Part shown: piece by piece, positions 19,139 through 28,027 of the stretch
Layout: each line of letters opens with the position of its first letter
Position numbering within the stretch: the first letter of the stretch is position 1
Assembly (NCBI RefSeq): GCF_030534335.1
Contig: NZ_CP130565.1
Span: 1,571,501-1,635,500, forward strand
DNA: 64,000 nt
Source: Marivirga harenae
Lineage (GTDB): Bacteria; Bacteroidota; Bacteroidia; Cytophagales; Cyclobacteriaceae
Direction: 5' to 3'
Program-made: the position numbers and the translations under genes
Notes under the pieces: model-generated
Databases searched by the model: none
Seen by the model: only the letters and a program-made list of their open reading frames with translations
What the model was told of the DNA's origin: nothing

Positions 19139-20365
19139 TTGAAGAATCTATCATTTTTCATAGCGAGAAGATATTTCCTTTCGAAAAAGAAAAAAGGGTT
19201 TATTAATGTCCTGTCCATTATTGCCATGGTTGGTGTAGCAATTGGAACTGCGGCATTGGTAATCGTGCTATCCGTTTTCAACGGGCTCGAAGACTTGATT
19301 CGTTCACTCTACAGTTCTTTCGATGCCGATTTGAAAATTGGTTTGACTGAGGGTAAATTTTTCGAATACGATGAAGAATTACAAACTAAGATCAACACCA
19401 ATGAAGGTATTGCCACTATCGTGCAAGTAGTGGAAGATAATGCTTTAGTTCGATATAATGATGGTGAATCAGTGGTACGGATGAAAGGAGTTAGTCCTGA
19501 ATTTGTGAAAAATAGCGAACTTAAGACTCACATTACAGAAGGTCAGTTAAAACTGACAGAAAAAGAACAGAATTTTGCTGTTGTTGGACAAGGAATACGT
19601 TATGATTTATCAATAAATTCTCGTAATGATTTTCTGGCTTTACAGTTCTATTATCCTAAGGATATCAGTCCTGGAAGAACAAATCCTTCGAATATGTATA
19701 ATTCCGGAATTTTGATGCCGGCTGGAGTTTTTGCAATCGAAAAACAATATGATGAAAAGTACATTTTTGTCCCTATTCGTTTCGCAAGAAAATTGATTGG
19801 TAAAGGGAATCAATGTACTTCTTTAGAAATCAATTTAGAAGAAGGAGCTTCGGTTATTGAGATTCAGAAAAGCCTCCAAAAGACGCTAGGTGTTGAATTC
19901 GAAGTTTTAAATTCTGATGAGCAACATGCTTCCTTACTGAAGGCTATAAAAATCGAGAAATTATTTATTTATATCACTTTTACATTCATTCTAGCGGTGG
20001 CTTCTTTTAATATCTTTTTCGCCTTGACAATGTTGGCTTTAGATAAAAAAAGAGATATAAGTATTTTGTTTGCTATGGGGATACCAATTAAGACCATTCG
20101 AAATATTTTCTTAAAAGAGGGAGCGATTATTTCCCTTTCTGGAGCCATAACAGGAGGGCTGATAGGCTTTATAATATGCTTTTTGCAACAAGAATATGGC
20201 TTGATATCGATGAACATGGCCTCAGCAGTTCAGGAAGCATATCCAGTAAAGATGATAGCCACTGACTTTATCTTTACGATGCTTAGTATAGCGCTTATTA
20301 CGATTTTAGCTTCTTTCAAACCAGCTCAAATTGCTGCAAAATCGGTAGAAATACAGCGTTTGTAG
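19139..20365 (+). CDS. LolC/LolE-like ABC transporter permease (FtsX family)
   Basis: An inner-membrane permease of the MacB/FtsX type (408 residues): one N-terminal helix, a large periplasmic domain at about 45-270, then three C-terminal helices. The start is a TTG codon: the family's N-terminus (SFFIARRYFLSKKKKGFINV, then the IAMVGVAIGTAALVIVLSVFNG helix) extends upstream of the first ATG. Such proteins usually work with a LolD-type ATPase to release lipoproteins from the inner membrane; no ATPase gene is present nearby, so the partner must be elsewhere. Likely co-transcribed with rbfA. Confidence 0.88.
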   Translation: MKNLSFFIARRYFLSKKKKGFINVLSIIAMVGVAIGTAALVIVLSVFNGLEDLIRSLYSSFDADLKIGLTEGKFFEYDEELQTKINTNEGIATIVQVVEDNALVRYNDGESVVRMKGVSPEFVKNSELKTHITEGQLKLTEKEQNFAVVGQGIRYDLSINSRNDFLALQFYYPKDISPGRTNPSNMYNSGILMPAGVFAIEKQYDEKYIFVPIRFARKLIGKGNQCTSLEINLEEGASVIEIQKSLQKTLGVEFEVLNSDEQHASLLKAIKIEKLFIYITFTFILAVASFNIFFALTMLALDKKRDISILFAMGIPIKTIRNIFLKEGAIISLSGAITGGLIGFIICFLQQEYGLISMNMASAVQEAYPVKMIATDFIFTMLSIALITILASFKPAQIAAKSVEIQRL

Positions 20366-20471
20366 CAAATTATTCAAAAAAGTACCAAGAGTTCCATCCT
20401 ATTTTATTAAATTTCAAATCTGATTTTTTCAAAAAATTGAGAATAGCTATTTGATTGACAAGTTTTAATTC

Positions 20472-23402
20472 ATGAAGGTCTATACCACTCAACCATTTCA
20501 ACTTATATATTCATTATTCGAACATGAATATTTGGGCTATACTTTCGAATCCTTTGTAGTGCAAAAAAACAGCAGGGGTGATCTTACTTTTTCCCACCAA
20601 AATATATCATCCAAAAATGCTAGTGAATTTGGAAAGGGGATGGATGATGTGGATTATGAGTTAATTGAGTTGATGGATGAAATGCAACAAGATGTTGTGG
20701 TCAGGAAGTTTGCTAAAAAGAAAATGAAGCCGGCCGAATTCTTTGATAAGTATTATAATGATGACGGGGGCAGTGATTTGGTTAAAGATGAGATTGAGCG
20801 CTATATGGAGAAAAGGCGTTCCGAAATTCTCAGCCGAATCACGGGTAAATTGCTTTTTGAAATGGGAAATGATGGGGAACCTGCTTGGCGTCAAATTGAA
20901 GTTATGGACGAGAAGGCAACTATCCTTTTTCATTTTGTTAAAAATGAAGATAATACTCACTATTTTCCTACCATTAAGCATAATGGAGAAAAATTAGAAT
21001 TTCAATATAAAGGGGCATATCTCATTTGTAATAAACCCGCTTGGTTAGTGGTAGATCAAAAGTTGTACTCTTTCGAGAAAAACCCAGAGGGTAAGAAAAT
21101 TAAGCCATTCCTTAATAAAAAATTCATTGCGATTCCTGAAAAAGTAGAAGAAACCTATTTTAAAAAATTTGTAGCTCCACTTGTTGCATCTTTTGATGTC
21201 TTTGCCAGAGGCTTTAAAATAAAGACATATAGAGAAGAGCCACTGCCTAAATTGAAGATTTCAGAATTGGTTTCAACATCAGGCAAAAACTTGGATCTAT
21301 TTAGTAATGGAAATAAGGACACGGAAGGTGAAAGTAAGTTGTTATTGGAATTAAAGTTTCAATACGGTGAGCACATTTTTCCTCTTGGTAAAGGAGAAGG
21401 GGTTTCCGTGAAAGTTGAAAAAGAAGAGGGTCAATTTGTTTTTAAAAGGTTGGTTAGAAATCTTCTGAAAGAAAAGAGTCTTCGAGATGCAATGATTGAA
21501 AGAGGATTGGACATATTAAAAGGGAAAATAACAGCTCCGAAAACCAAAACTTTTAGTTGGATATCAAAGAATGTCGATTGGCTAAAGGAAAATGAGATTG
21601 AGATTCTTCAAGATAAGCATGTAAGTGATAAGAACTACTTTGTTGGTAAATCAACCATCGAAATTGATATTTCTGAAGGTATAGACTGGTTTGATATCAA
21701 TGCAGTGGTCATGTTTGGTGATTATGAAGTCCCTTTTAAAGAGCTGAGGAAACATATTTTGAATAATCAATTGGAATTTAAGCTACCGAATAATCAAACA
21801 GCTGTAATTCCTTCCCATTGGTTTGAAGATTATTCTGAGCTTTTCAGCTTTATGGAAAATGGAGAAGAGGATGCAATGAAAATGAGGAAGCATCATATTT
21901 CACTTGTAAGCGAAATGGAAAATAGCAACCTGGCAAAAGTGCAAATGGACAGGAAGCTTGCAAAACTGAAAGACTTTACTCAAATAGATGATCATCCTAT
22001 GCCATCCGATTTTTCAGGAGAGTTGAGACCGTATCAAAAAGAAGGCTTTAATTGGTTGCAATTCCTCAATCAATATAATTTTGGCGGTTGTTTGGCTGAT
22101 GATATGGGCTTAGGTAAAACAGTTCAGACTTTGGCAATGTTGCAATCCGAGAATGAAAGCGGTAGAACTGCTGCTAATTTGCTTATTATGCCAACTTCTC
22201 TTATTTATAATTGGCAATCTGAAGCTGAAAAATTTACTCCAGAACTTAAAATATTTGTTTATACAGGTACAAACCGAATAAAAGATAGCAAGCAATTTGA
22301 GGATTATGATTTGGTTTTAACCTCCTATGGTATCACTAGGCTGGATGTTGATATTTTATCGGAGTTTTTATTTAATTATATTATTCTCGATGAATCCCAG
22401 GCCATTAAAAATCCTGAATCGCATATTGCCAAGGCAGTTAGAAAATTAAAATCTCGAAGAAAACTAGTGTTGACGGGTACACCAGTTGAGAATAGTACCA
22501 TGGACTTATGGTCGCAAATGTCATTTGTAAATCCTGGCTTATTGGGCAATAAAAAATTCTTTAAAGATGAGTTCGTGACGCCTATTGAAAAGAAGCGAGA
22601 TGAACAAAAGTCTCAAAAACTAGCGACCTTGATTAAACCTTTCATCCTGAGAAGACATAAATCGCAAGTGGCTACAGAATTGCCTGATAAAATTGAAAAT
22701 GTGCATTACTCGGGTATGACCACCATGCAAGAGGAAAAATATGAAGAAGTGAAAAACTACTTCCGAGATATGATTTTGGACGAAATTGAAAAGAATGGGG
22801 TCAGAAGTTCACAAATGATTTTATTGCAAGGATTGACCCAATTACGCCAAATTGCTAATCACCCTAAAATGACGGATCAAGAATACCAGGGTGATTCAGG
22901 AAAAATGGAAGATGTGACGCATATGTTAAATTCCATAATTTCAAAAGGTCATAAAATTTTAGTGTTTAGTCAATTTGTTAAGCACTTAAGCCTCTTTAAA
23001 GAGTATATGGAGCGTAGTCATATAAAATATGCTTATTTAGATGGAACCACCAAAGACCGACAAAAGCAGGTGAAATTATTTCAGGAAAACGAAGAAATTT
23101 CAGTCTTTTTGATTTCCCTCAAAGCGGGTGGACTAGGTCTAAACCTGACGGCTGCGGACTATGTATTCTTGCTAGACCCGTGGTGGAATCCTGCTATTGA
23201 GCAACAAGCTGTTGACCGAGCCCATAGAATTGGTCAAAAACAGCAGGTTTTTACTTATAAATTCATTACCAAAAACTCTGTAGAAGAGAAAATATTAGCT
23301 CTTCAACAGAAAAAATTGACCCTAGCTCGAGATTTGATCAGCACAGAGGAAAGCTTTATGAAAAGTTTGAGCAAAGAGGATATTGAAGGAATTTTGGCAT
23401 AA
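20472..23402 (+). CDS. SNF2-family DNA helicase/translocase
   Basis: A 976-residue Swi2/Snf2-type ATPase (bacterial RapA/HepA/SNF2 group). An N-terminal region of about 500 residues of unknown detail precedes the helicase core. Core motifs: ADDMGLGKTVQTLAML (Walker A, about 541), TSYGITR, DESQAIKN (Walker B, about 640), LTGTPVENS (motif III), ILVFSQFVKHLSLF, LISLKAGGLGLNLTAADYV and QQAVDRAHRIGQ (motif VI, about 914). No zinc-binding SWIM cysteine pattern is evident in the N-terminal part. It probably remodels DNA-protein complexes or RNA polymerase. It stands alone on the plus strand between the Lol-like permease and radA. Confidence 0.92.
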   Translation: MKVYTTQPFQLIYSLFEHEYLGYTFESFVVQKNSRGDLTFSHQNISSKNASEFGKGMDDVDYELIELMDEMQQDVVVRKFAKKKMKPAEFFDKYYNDDGGSDLVKDEIERYMEKRRSEILSRITGKLLFEMGNDGEPAWRQIEVMDEKATILFHFVKNEDNTHYFPTIKHNGEKLEFQYKGAYLICNKPAWLVVDQKLYSFEKNPEGKKIKPFLNKKFIAIPEKVEETYFKKFVAPLVASFDVFARGFKIKTYREEPLPKLKISELVSTSGKNLDLFSNGNKDTEGESKLLLELKFQYGEHIFPLGKGEGVSVKVEKEEGQFVFKRLVRNLLKEKSLRDAMIERGLDILKGKITAPKTKTFSWISKNVDWLKENEIEILQDKHVSDKNYFVGKSTIEIDISEGIDWFDINAVVMFGDYEVPFKELRKHILNNQLEFKLPNNQTAVIPSHWFEDYSELFSFMENGEEDAMKMRKHHISLVSEMENSNLAKVQMDRKLAKLKDFTQIDDHPMPSDFSGELRPYQKEGFNWLQFLNQYNFGGCLADDMGLGKTVQTLAMLQSENESGRTAANLLIMPTSLIYNWQSEAEKFTPELKIFVYTGTNRIKDSKQFEDYDLVLTSYGITRLDVDILSEFLFNYIILDESQAIKNPESHIAKAVRKLKSRRKLVLTGTPVENSTMDLWSQMSFVNPGLLGNKKFFKDEFVTPIEKKRDEQKSQKLATLIKPFILRRHKSQVATELPDKIENVHYSGMTTMQEEKYEEVKNYFRDMILDEIEKNGVRSSQMILLQGLTQLRQIANHPKMTDQEYQGDSGKMEDVTHMLNSIISKGHKILVFSQFVKHLSLFKEYMERSHIKYAYLDGTTKDRQKQVKLFQENEEISVFLISLKAGGLGLNLTAADYVFLLDPWWNPAIEQQAVDRAHRIGQKQQVFTYKFITKNSVEEKILALQQKKLTLARDLISTEESFMKSLSKEDIEGILA

Positions 23403-23548
23403 TTGGCTATACAGCATAAGACAAGAATCCGAAAGTTTTTAGCTCTAATTGATATTCTGCAACAACAGTTAGGACTTTTATGATTTGCTATTATTTTCTG
23501 AAGAAATTATTTTTTTGAATATAGGCTATTCCCCCTTATTAAATCGGC

Positions 23549-23556
23549 TAGATTTG
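23549..23556 (+). promoter_or_regulatory. Possible -7 element of radA
   Basis: TAGATTTG is a perfect TAnnTTTG match 34 bases before the radA start. The -33 position is ATT and not TTG, so only half of the promoter is supported. Confidence 0.35.
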
Positions 23557-23589
23557 TGTAATTGTTTTTAAATCTATTGAAGTAGCTAA

Positions 23590-24954
23590 ATGGCGAAAGT
23601 TAAATCAGCATTTTTCTGTCAAGAATGTGGTCACGAATCACCAAAGTGGGCTGGGAAATGCCCTTCATGTGGGCAATGGAATACTTTTGTGGAAGAGGTT
23701 GTCACAAAAGAAAAATCATCTAGCGGATACCAATCAGCTAAAAAAATTGCCAATAAACCTATTTCTATTCAAGAAGTAGAAAGTACTAAAGAAGCCCGAA
23801 TTAAAGTACAGGATAGGGAATTAAGTAGGGTTTTAGGAGGTGGAATTGTGCCAGGTTCTTTGGTGTTAATTGGTGGTGAGCCAGGAATTGGTAAATCGAC
23901 TCTGATGTTGCAAATTGCTTTACAGCTTTCCAATCTCAAAATACTGTATGTGAGCGGTGAAGAAAGTGCACAGCAAATTAAAATGCGTGCTGACAGAATG
24001 GAGCATGATTCCAAAAACTGCTATATTTTAACTGAAACTCATACCGCTGATATTTTCAGAGAAGTAGAGGCCTTAGGACCTGATTTGTTGGTTATCGATT
24101 CGATTCAAACTTTACATTCACCAAAAATAGAATCGGCAGCTGGAAGCGTAGGTCAGGTCAAAGAATGTACTGCAGAATTGATGCGCTTTGCTAAAGAAAA
24201 TAAAATCCCAGTTTTTTTAATAGGCCATATCACAAAAGATGGTGCAATTGCAGGGCCTAAAGTATTAGAACATATGGTAGATGCTGTACTTCAATTTGAA
24301 GGAGATCGGCATTTGACCTATCGGATTTTACGAACCACTAAGAATCGATTTGGTTCTACCAATGAATTGGGAATTTATGAAATGATGCAGAACGGCTTGC
24401 GACAAGTCAGTAATCCTTCCGAAATATTGATTTCTCAAAAAGATAAAGATAGCAGTGGGACAGCCATTGGTGCTACAGTGGAAGGAAACCGCCCGCTTTT
24501 GATTGAAATTCAAGCTTTGGTTAGCCCTGCTACTTATGGTACTCCTCAGCGTTCAGCAACTGGCTATGACAGTAAGAGATTAAATATGCTTTTGGCTGTT
24601 TTAGAGAAAAGAGGTGGTTTTCGACTTGGCATTCAGGATGTATTTCTGAATATAGCTGGCGGGCTAAGAGTTGAAGATCCTGCCATTGATCTTGCTGTTT
24701 GCGTTGCCATCATTTCATCCCTGGAAGAAATTCCTTTGTCTTCAAAAACATGTGTCGCGGCTGAAGTGGGCTTGAGTGGGGAAATTAGGGCTGTTAATAG
24801 GGTTGAGAACAGAATAGCAGAGGCAGAAAAACTGGGTTTTAACGAAATATTAGTTTCTAAATTTAGTATGAAGGGAGTAGATGTGTCAAGATATAAAATT
24901 GATATTAAAACCTTCAGTCAGCTAGGTGAAGTTGTTAGTTATTTATTTGGGTAA
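23590..24954 (+). CDS. radA: DNA repair protein RadA
   Basis: A recombination mediator that drives branch migration (454 residues, normal length). An N-terminal four-cysteine zinc finger (C10, C13, C24, C27 in CQECGH and GKCPSCGQW) precedes a RecA-like ATPase with Walker A GGEPGIGKST (about 95-104), Walker B LLVIDSIQTL, and the RadA-specific KNRFG motif (about 252). A Lon-protease-like domain forms the C-terminal third (ATGYDSKRLNMLLAVLEKR, then AAEVGLSGEIRAVNRVENRI). The Lon-like domain is non-proteolytic in this family. Monocistronic by spacing. Confidence 0.97.
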   Translation: MAKVKSAFFCQECGHESPKWAGKCPSCGQWNTFVEEVVTKEKSSSGYQSAKKIANKPISIQEVESTKEARIKVQDRELSRVLGGGIVPGSLVLIGGEPGIGKSTLMLQIALQLSNLKILYVSGEESAQQIKMRADRMEHDSKNCYILTETHTADIFREVEALGPDLLVIDSIQTLHSPKIESAAGSVGQVKECTAELMRFAKENKIPVFLIGHITKDGAIAGPKVLEHMVDAVLQFEGDRHLTYRILRTTKNRFGSTNELGIYEMMQNGLRQVSNPSEILISQKDKDSSGTAIGATVEGNRPLLIEIQALVSPATYGTPQRSATGYDSKRLNMLLAVLEKRGGFRLGIQDVFLNIAGGLRVEDPAIDLAVCVAIISSLEEIPLSSKTCVAAEVGLSGEIRAVNRVENRIAEAEKLGFNEILVSKFSMKGVDVSRYKIDIKTFSQLGEVVSYLFG

Positions 24955-25140
24955 TTAGAAGATTTATTTTGAGAATCCTGATAGTCAAATTGATGCAGAA
25001 TATTGTCCGTCCTGGGGTTTTTGTGGGTAGGAAATTTCTGTCAGGAGGATACAAATCTGTTTGTTGACGATATGCCAAATACATTTCCCAAACTAAATTT
25101 ATTTTCAGATATTTAAGTTTTCCTTCAAAAATATTTTTTT

Positions 25141-25743
25141 ATGCAAGAGTTTTTTCTAGAATTGGGCTTTTCCAGCAATATTTTTGCCTTTGTCATACTG
25201 CCATTATTGATTTTCATGGCACGGGTAGCAGATGTTTCCATCGGAACTATTAGAGTTATTTTGGTGATGCAAGGCAAAAAAGGACTTGCTCCGCTCCTCG
25301 GTTTTTTTGAATCCTTAATTTGGTTATTGGCAATCGGTCAAATCTTTCAGCACATAGATAATCCCGTTAGTTATATTTCATATGCAACCGGCTATGCATT
25401 TGGGACTTACGTTGGAATCATCTTAGAGGAAAAAATGGCTATTGGCAGAGTGGTTGTTAGGGTTATTACAGCATTACCGGCCAATGAATTAATTGAGTAT
25501 TTGGAAAGAAAAAATCACAGATATTCTAATATTGATGCTACCGGTAATGACGGTAAGGTAAACATTATTTTTACAGTAGTAAAAAGGAATACACTGAAAG
25601 AATTAATCCCAAAAGTTAAAGAGTATAATCCAAAGGCGTTTTTCACAATTGAAGGAGTTAAGAAAGTAAGTGATGAGGAAATGTCATTCAAAGAAAACAA
25701 AGGAATTCTATTAGGTAAAATGTTGGATATTAGAAGTAAATAA
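25141..25743 (+). CDS. UPF0316 / DUF2179-type membrane protein
   Basis: A 200-residue protein with three N-terminal membrane helices and a small C-terminal cytoplasmic domain. Family signs: MARVADVSIGTIRVILVMQG, the glycine-rich GYAFGTYVGIILEEKMAIG, and a DUF2179-like tail (ALPANELIEYLERKNHRYS followed by TVVKRNTLKELIPKVKEY). Function is unknown for the family. It is separated from radA by 186 bases in which I see nothing distinctive. Confidence 0.88.
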   Translation: MQEFFLELGFSSNIFAFVILPLLIFMARVADVSIGTIRVILVMQGKKGLAPLLGFFESLIWLLAIGQIFQHIDNPVSYISYATGYAFGTYVGIILEEKMAIGRVVVRVITALPANELIEYLERKNHRYSNIDATGNDGKVNIIFTVVKRNTLKELIPKVKEYNPKAFFTIEGVKKVSDEEMSFKENKGILLGKMLDIRSK

Positions 25744-25914
25744 AGCTCAAAAAAGATTGAAAATTAAAGCATGCTTTTTGCATACTCAATTCCATTGTGC
25801 TATTTTGGATTAATATTATTTTTCATGCTTTAAGTTTAGTTAAATAAGTTTTAAATTGATTATCTGTGGCACAATTTTGGCTTATTCACATTCTTTAATT
25901 GAATCTAAATCCTA

Positions 25915-26319
25915 ATGAAGGGAATCGTAGTAAAAATATTCTTTTTCCTATTGCTGTCAAGTTTCAGTTTTAGTGACGCTCATGCACAAAATCAGTCTTT
26001 ATTTGGGGATGTTCGCTCTGCACTCAAAGCTGGAAGTTCTAAAGAACTGTCCCAGCATTTCCATGATAATATTCAGCTAAATATTAATGGAGAGGAAGGA
26101 AACTTCAGTAATGTCCATGCAGAAATTTATTTAAAAGAGTTTTTCAAAAAGCACGAACCCATTAGTTTTGAATATGCCCATCAAGGTAGTTCTAATGAAG
26201 GTTTGAAATATGCCATCGGAAATTACGTACATTCCGAAGGCACTTATCTTGTTCTTATTAGAGCGAAAAAGTTTAATGGCAAGGAAAAAATTTATATAAT
26301 TGATTTCTCTGAGGAGTAA
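25915..26319 (+). CDS. DUF4783-type secreted small protein
   Basis: A 134-residue exported protein with a signal peptide ending near HAQ (residue 25). The mature part resembles the NTF2-like DUF4783 family of Bacteroidota: QSLFGDVRSALKAGSSKELSQHF, HAEIYLKEFFKKHEP and IYIIDFSEE. In related genomes I recall this gene next to nadC, but nadC is not here. Function is unknown. It ends 6 bases from the convergent PspC gene. Confidence 0.8.
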   Translation: MKGIVVKIFFFLLLSSFSFSDAHAQNQSLFGDVRSALKAGSSKELSQHFHDNIQLNINGEEGNFSNVHAEIYLKEFFKKHEPISFEYAHQGSSNEGLKYAIGNYVHSEGTYLVLIRAKKFNGKEKIYIIDFSEE

Positions 26320-26325
26320 ATGCTA

Positions 26326-26529
26326 TTATCGTTTCCAGCTTAGTTTTTCCTCTGGCATCACGAACCATAAAATTACATAGACCAATATCCCAGGGAAAGC
26401 AGCACTTAGTATTGATATTAATACATAAAGCAAACGCACTTTACCGGCATCCCAACCGAAATATTTTGCAATTCCTCCGCAAACTCCTGCGAATACCCTT
26501 TCTCTCGTTCTTTCTAAATTCTTTTCCAT
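26326..26529 (-). CDS. PspC-domain small membrane protein
   Basis: The start is chosen at MEKNLERTRERVFAGV, which gives 67 residues; an upstream ATG at 26568 would add 13 non-conserved residues. The body is a PspC domain: ERVFAGVCGGIAKYFGWD, a membrane helix (LLYVLISILSAAFPGILVYV) and the tail WFVMPEE. In enterobacteria PspC takes part in the phage-shock envelope response. No pspA or pspB-like gene is adjacent, so a link to membrane stress is only family inference. Confidence 0.88.
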   Translation of the reverse strand: MEKNLERTRERVFAGVCGGIAKYFGWDAGKVRLLYVLISILSAAFPGILVYVILWFVMPEEKLSWKR

Positions 26530-26649
26530 TTGTTCTTTTTTTATTTCAGAGCTCAAAATAAATGCCAATGTGTAAAAATAGCGTTTACCACTTATATGGG
26601 TAGTTTAAAGCTTGGTAGGTGTTCGACTTTGAACAGTTTTTTTCACATA

Positions 26650-26678
26650 TTGAACACTCCCTAAAATTATTATATTTG
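26650..26678 (+). promoter_or_regulatory. Bacteroidota-type promoter of the acyltransferase gene
   Basis: TTG (26650-26652), 18-base spacer, TATATTTG (26671-26678, perfect TAnnTTTG). The start codon at 26694 (or 26703) follows closely. Spacing is identical to the ClC-gene promoter at 46278. Confidence 0.6.
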
Positions 26679-26693
26679 TGACTTTAAGATTTA

Positions 26694-28012
26694 ATGTCCC
26701 TAATGTATAAAATTATAAAGTCCCTCATTTACTCTTTGCTCCGTGTTTTTCTAAATGCGAGTATGTCTTTTAGTTATCGTAATATCATAGTGACAGGTTA
26801 TGACCGAATTAAAAATTGCAAACCAACTTTATTTGTAAGTAATCATCAAAATACTTTCATGGATGGTTTGGTTTTGGTAAAAATAGCAAAAAATATAAGC
26901 CCCAACATCCTTGTCCGTGCAGATATATTCAAATCTAAATGGGCAGCAATTGCGCTTGACATCATACATTTGATCCCAATCTACAGAAAAAAGGACAATA
27001 TGGGCAGTGTGGCCCAAAACAATGAAATATTTAAAAAGTGCTTTGACTTATTTAAGAGGGGCAAAACTTTATTGATTTTCCCGGAAGGAAACCATGCTAT
27101 AAAAAGGTTTTTGAGGCCAATGCAGAAGGGCCTGCCAGAATTGCATTTGAGGCTGAGGATGAAAACAATTTTGAACTTGGATTGAATGTAGCTCCATTTG
27201 GCCTGCACTACGAAAGCCACCCCCAAAGGTGGTACGATTTACATGTCCATTTTGGGGAGCCCTTTCAAGTAAAGGATTTTAAGGAGGTCTACAATGAAAA
27301 TGCTATTATTGCGCATAAACAGTTTACCGATAAAATTAGAGAAGATATTTCGGCAGAAATGGTCGATATCAAATGGCATGATGAATATGAATTTATGGAG
27401 CAAGTCAGAGCTCTGCTGAAGCCTTATGCTATGCAGTGGGCGGAGAATAAAAAATCTATTGTTCATGCAGAAAATGAGCTGGTTAATAAGGTAGGGGAAC
27501 AGCTTCGGAAAGATCCATCCAATTTAGAATTACTAAAGGGGAAAATTCAGGATTATTTTGAGAATATTCAAAGTCATCACCTTACCAAAGACTTCCTAGC
27601 AAAAAAAACGAATTTATTGGGCTTGTTTTTCAAATCTATTGGTCTTTTGTTTGGATTGCCTTTTTGGGTGATAGCCAAAGTCATTAATTTTATTCCTGAA
27701 TTTATTATTGAGAAGAAGGTTATTGCTGGAGTTAAGGATGTGACCTGGCACATCTCTTTGAGATGTGGCATTTCTTTATTTCTTTACCCAATCTATTATT
27801 GTATAATGTTCCTGATATTGGTCTTTAGTTTGGATTGGATTTTAGCGGGGATTATAGTTTTTACATTCCCACTGGTGTCTATAGTAATGTATGAAACTGA
27901 GTACCATTTCAAAAAACTGAAAAATGCTTTTCTCTTGTTTAAGAAGCCTGAAATACTAAAAATAGAACAAGAATTAGTAAAGGAAATTAGAGCTTTAATA
28001 GGTAAGGGATAA
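26694..28012 (+). pseudogene. PlsC-type acyltransferase split by a -1 frameshift
   Basis: Two frames together give one acyltransferase-like membrane protein of about 439 residues. The first part (26694-27185) carries SNHQNTFMDG (H-x5-D form of the acyltransferase motif) and LLIFPEGNHA, then reads LRPMQKG and runs into junk residues and a stop. From about 27128 the -1 frame continues logically as GPARIAFEAEDENNFELGLNVAPFG and stays open to 28012, with two hydrophobic helices near the end. The sequence AAGGGCCTGCC at 27126-27136 would be in frame with one extra G, so a GGGG to GGG loss is the simplest cause. Whether this is a real mutation or a read error cannot be told here. The intact family acylates lysophosphatidate or related lipids. 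Confidence 0.8.
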
Positions 28013-28027
28013 GTTTTTTCTTAGACG

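Noticed and set aside
20400-20440. T/A runs after the Lol-like permease as a terminator
   Set aside because: ATTTTTT/AAAAAAT can pair but has almost no loop and no GC pairs, so it is weak evidence.
27120-27140. Programmed -1 frameshifting in the acyltransferase gene
   Set aside because: The site AAG GGC is not a canonical X-XXY-YYZ slippery heptamer, and I see no strong downstream stem; a one-base loss is simpler.
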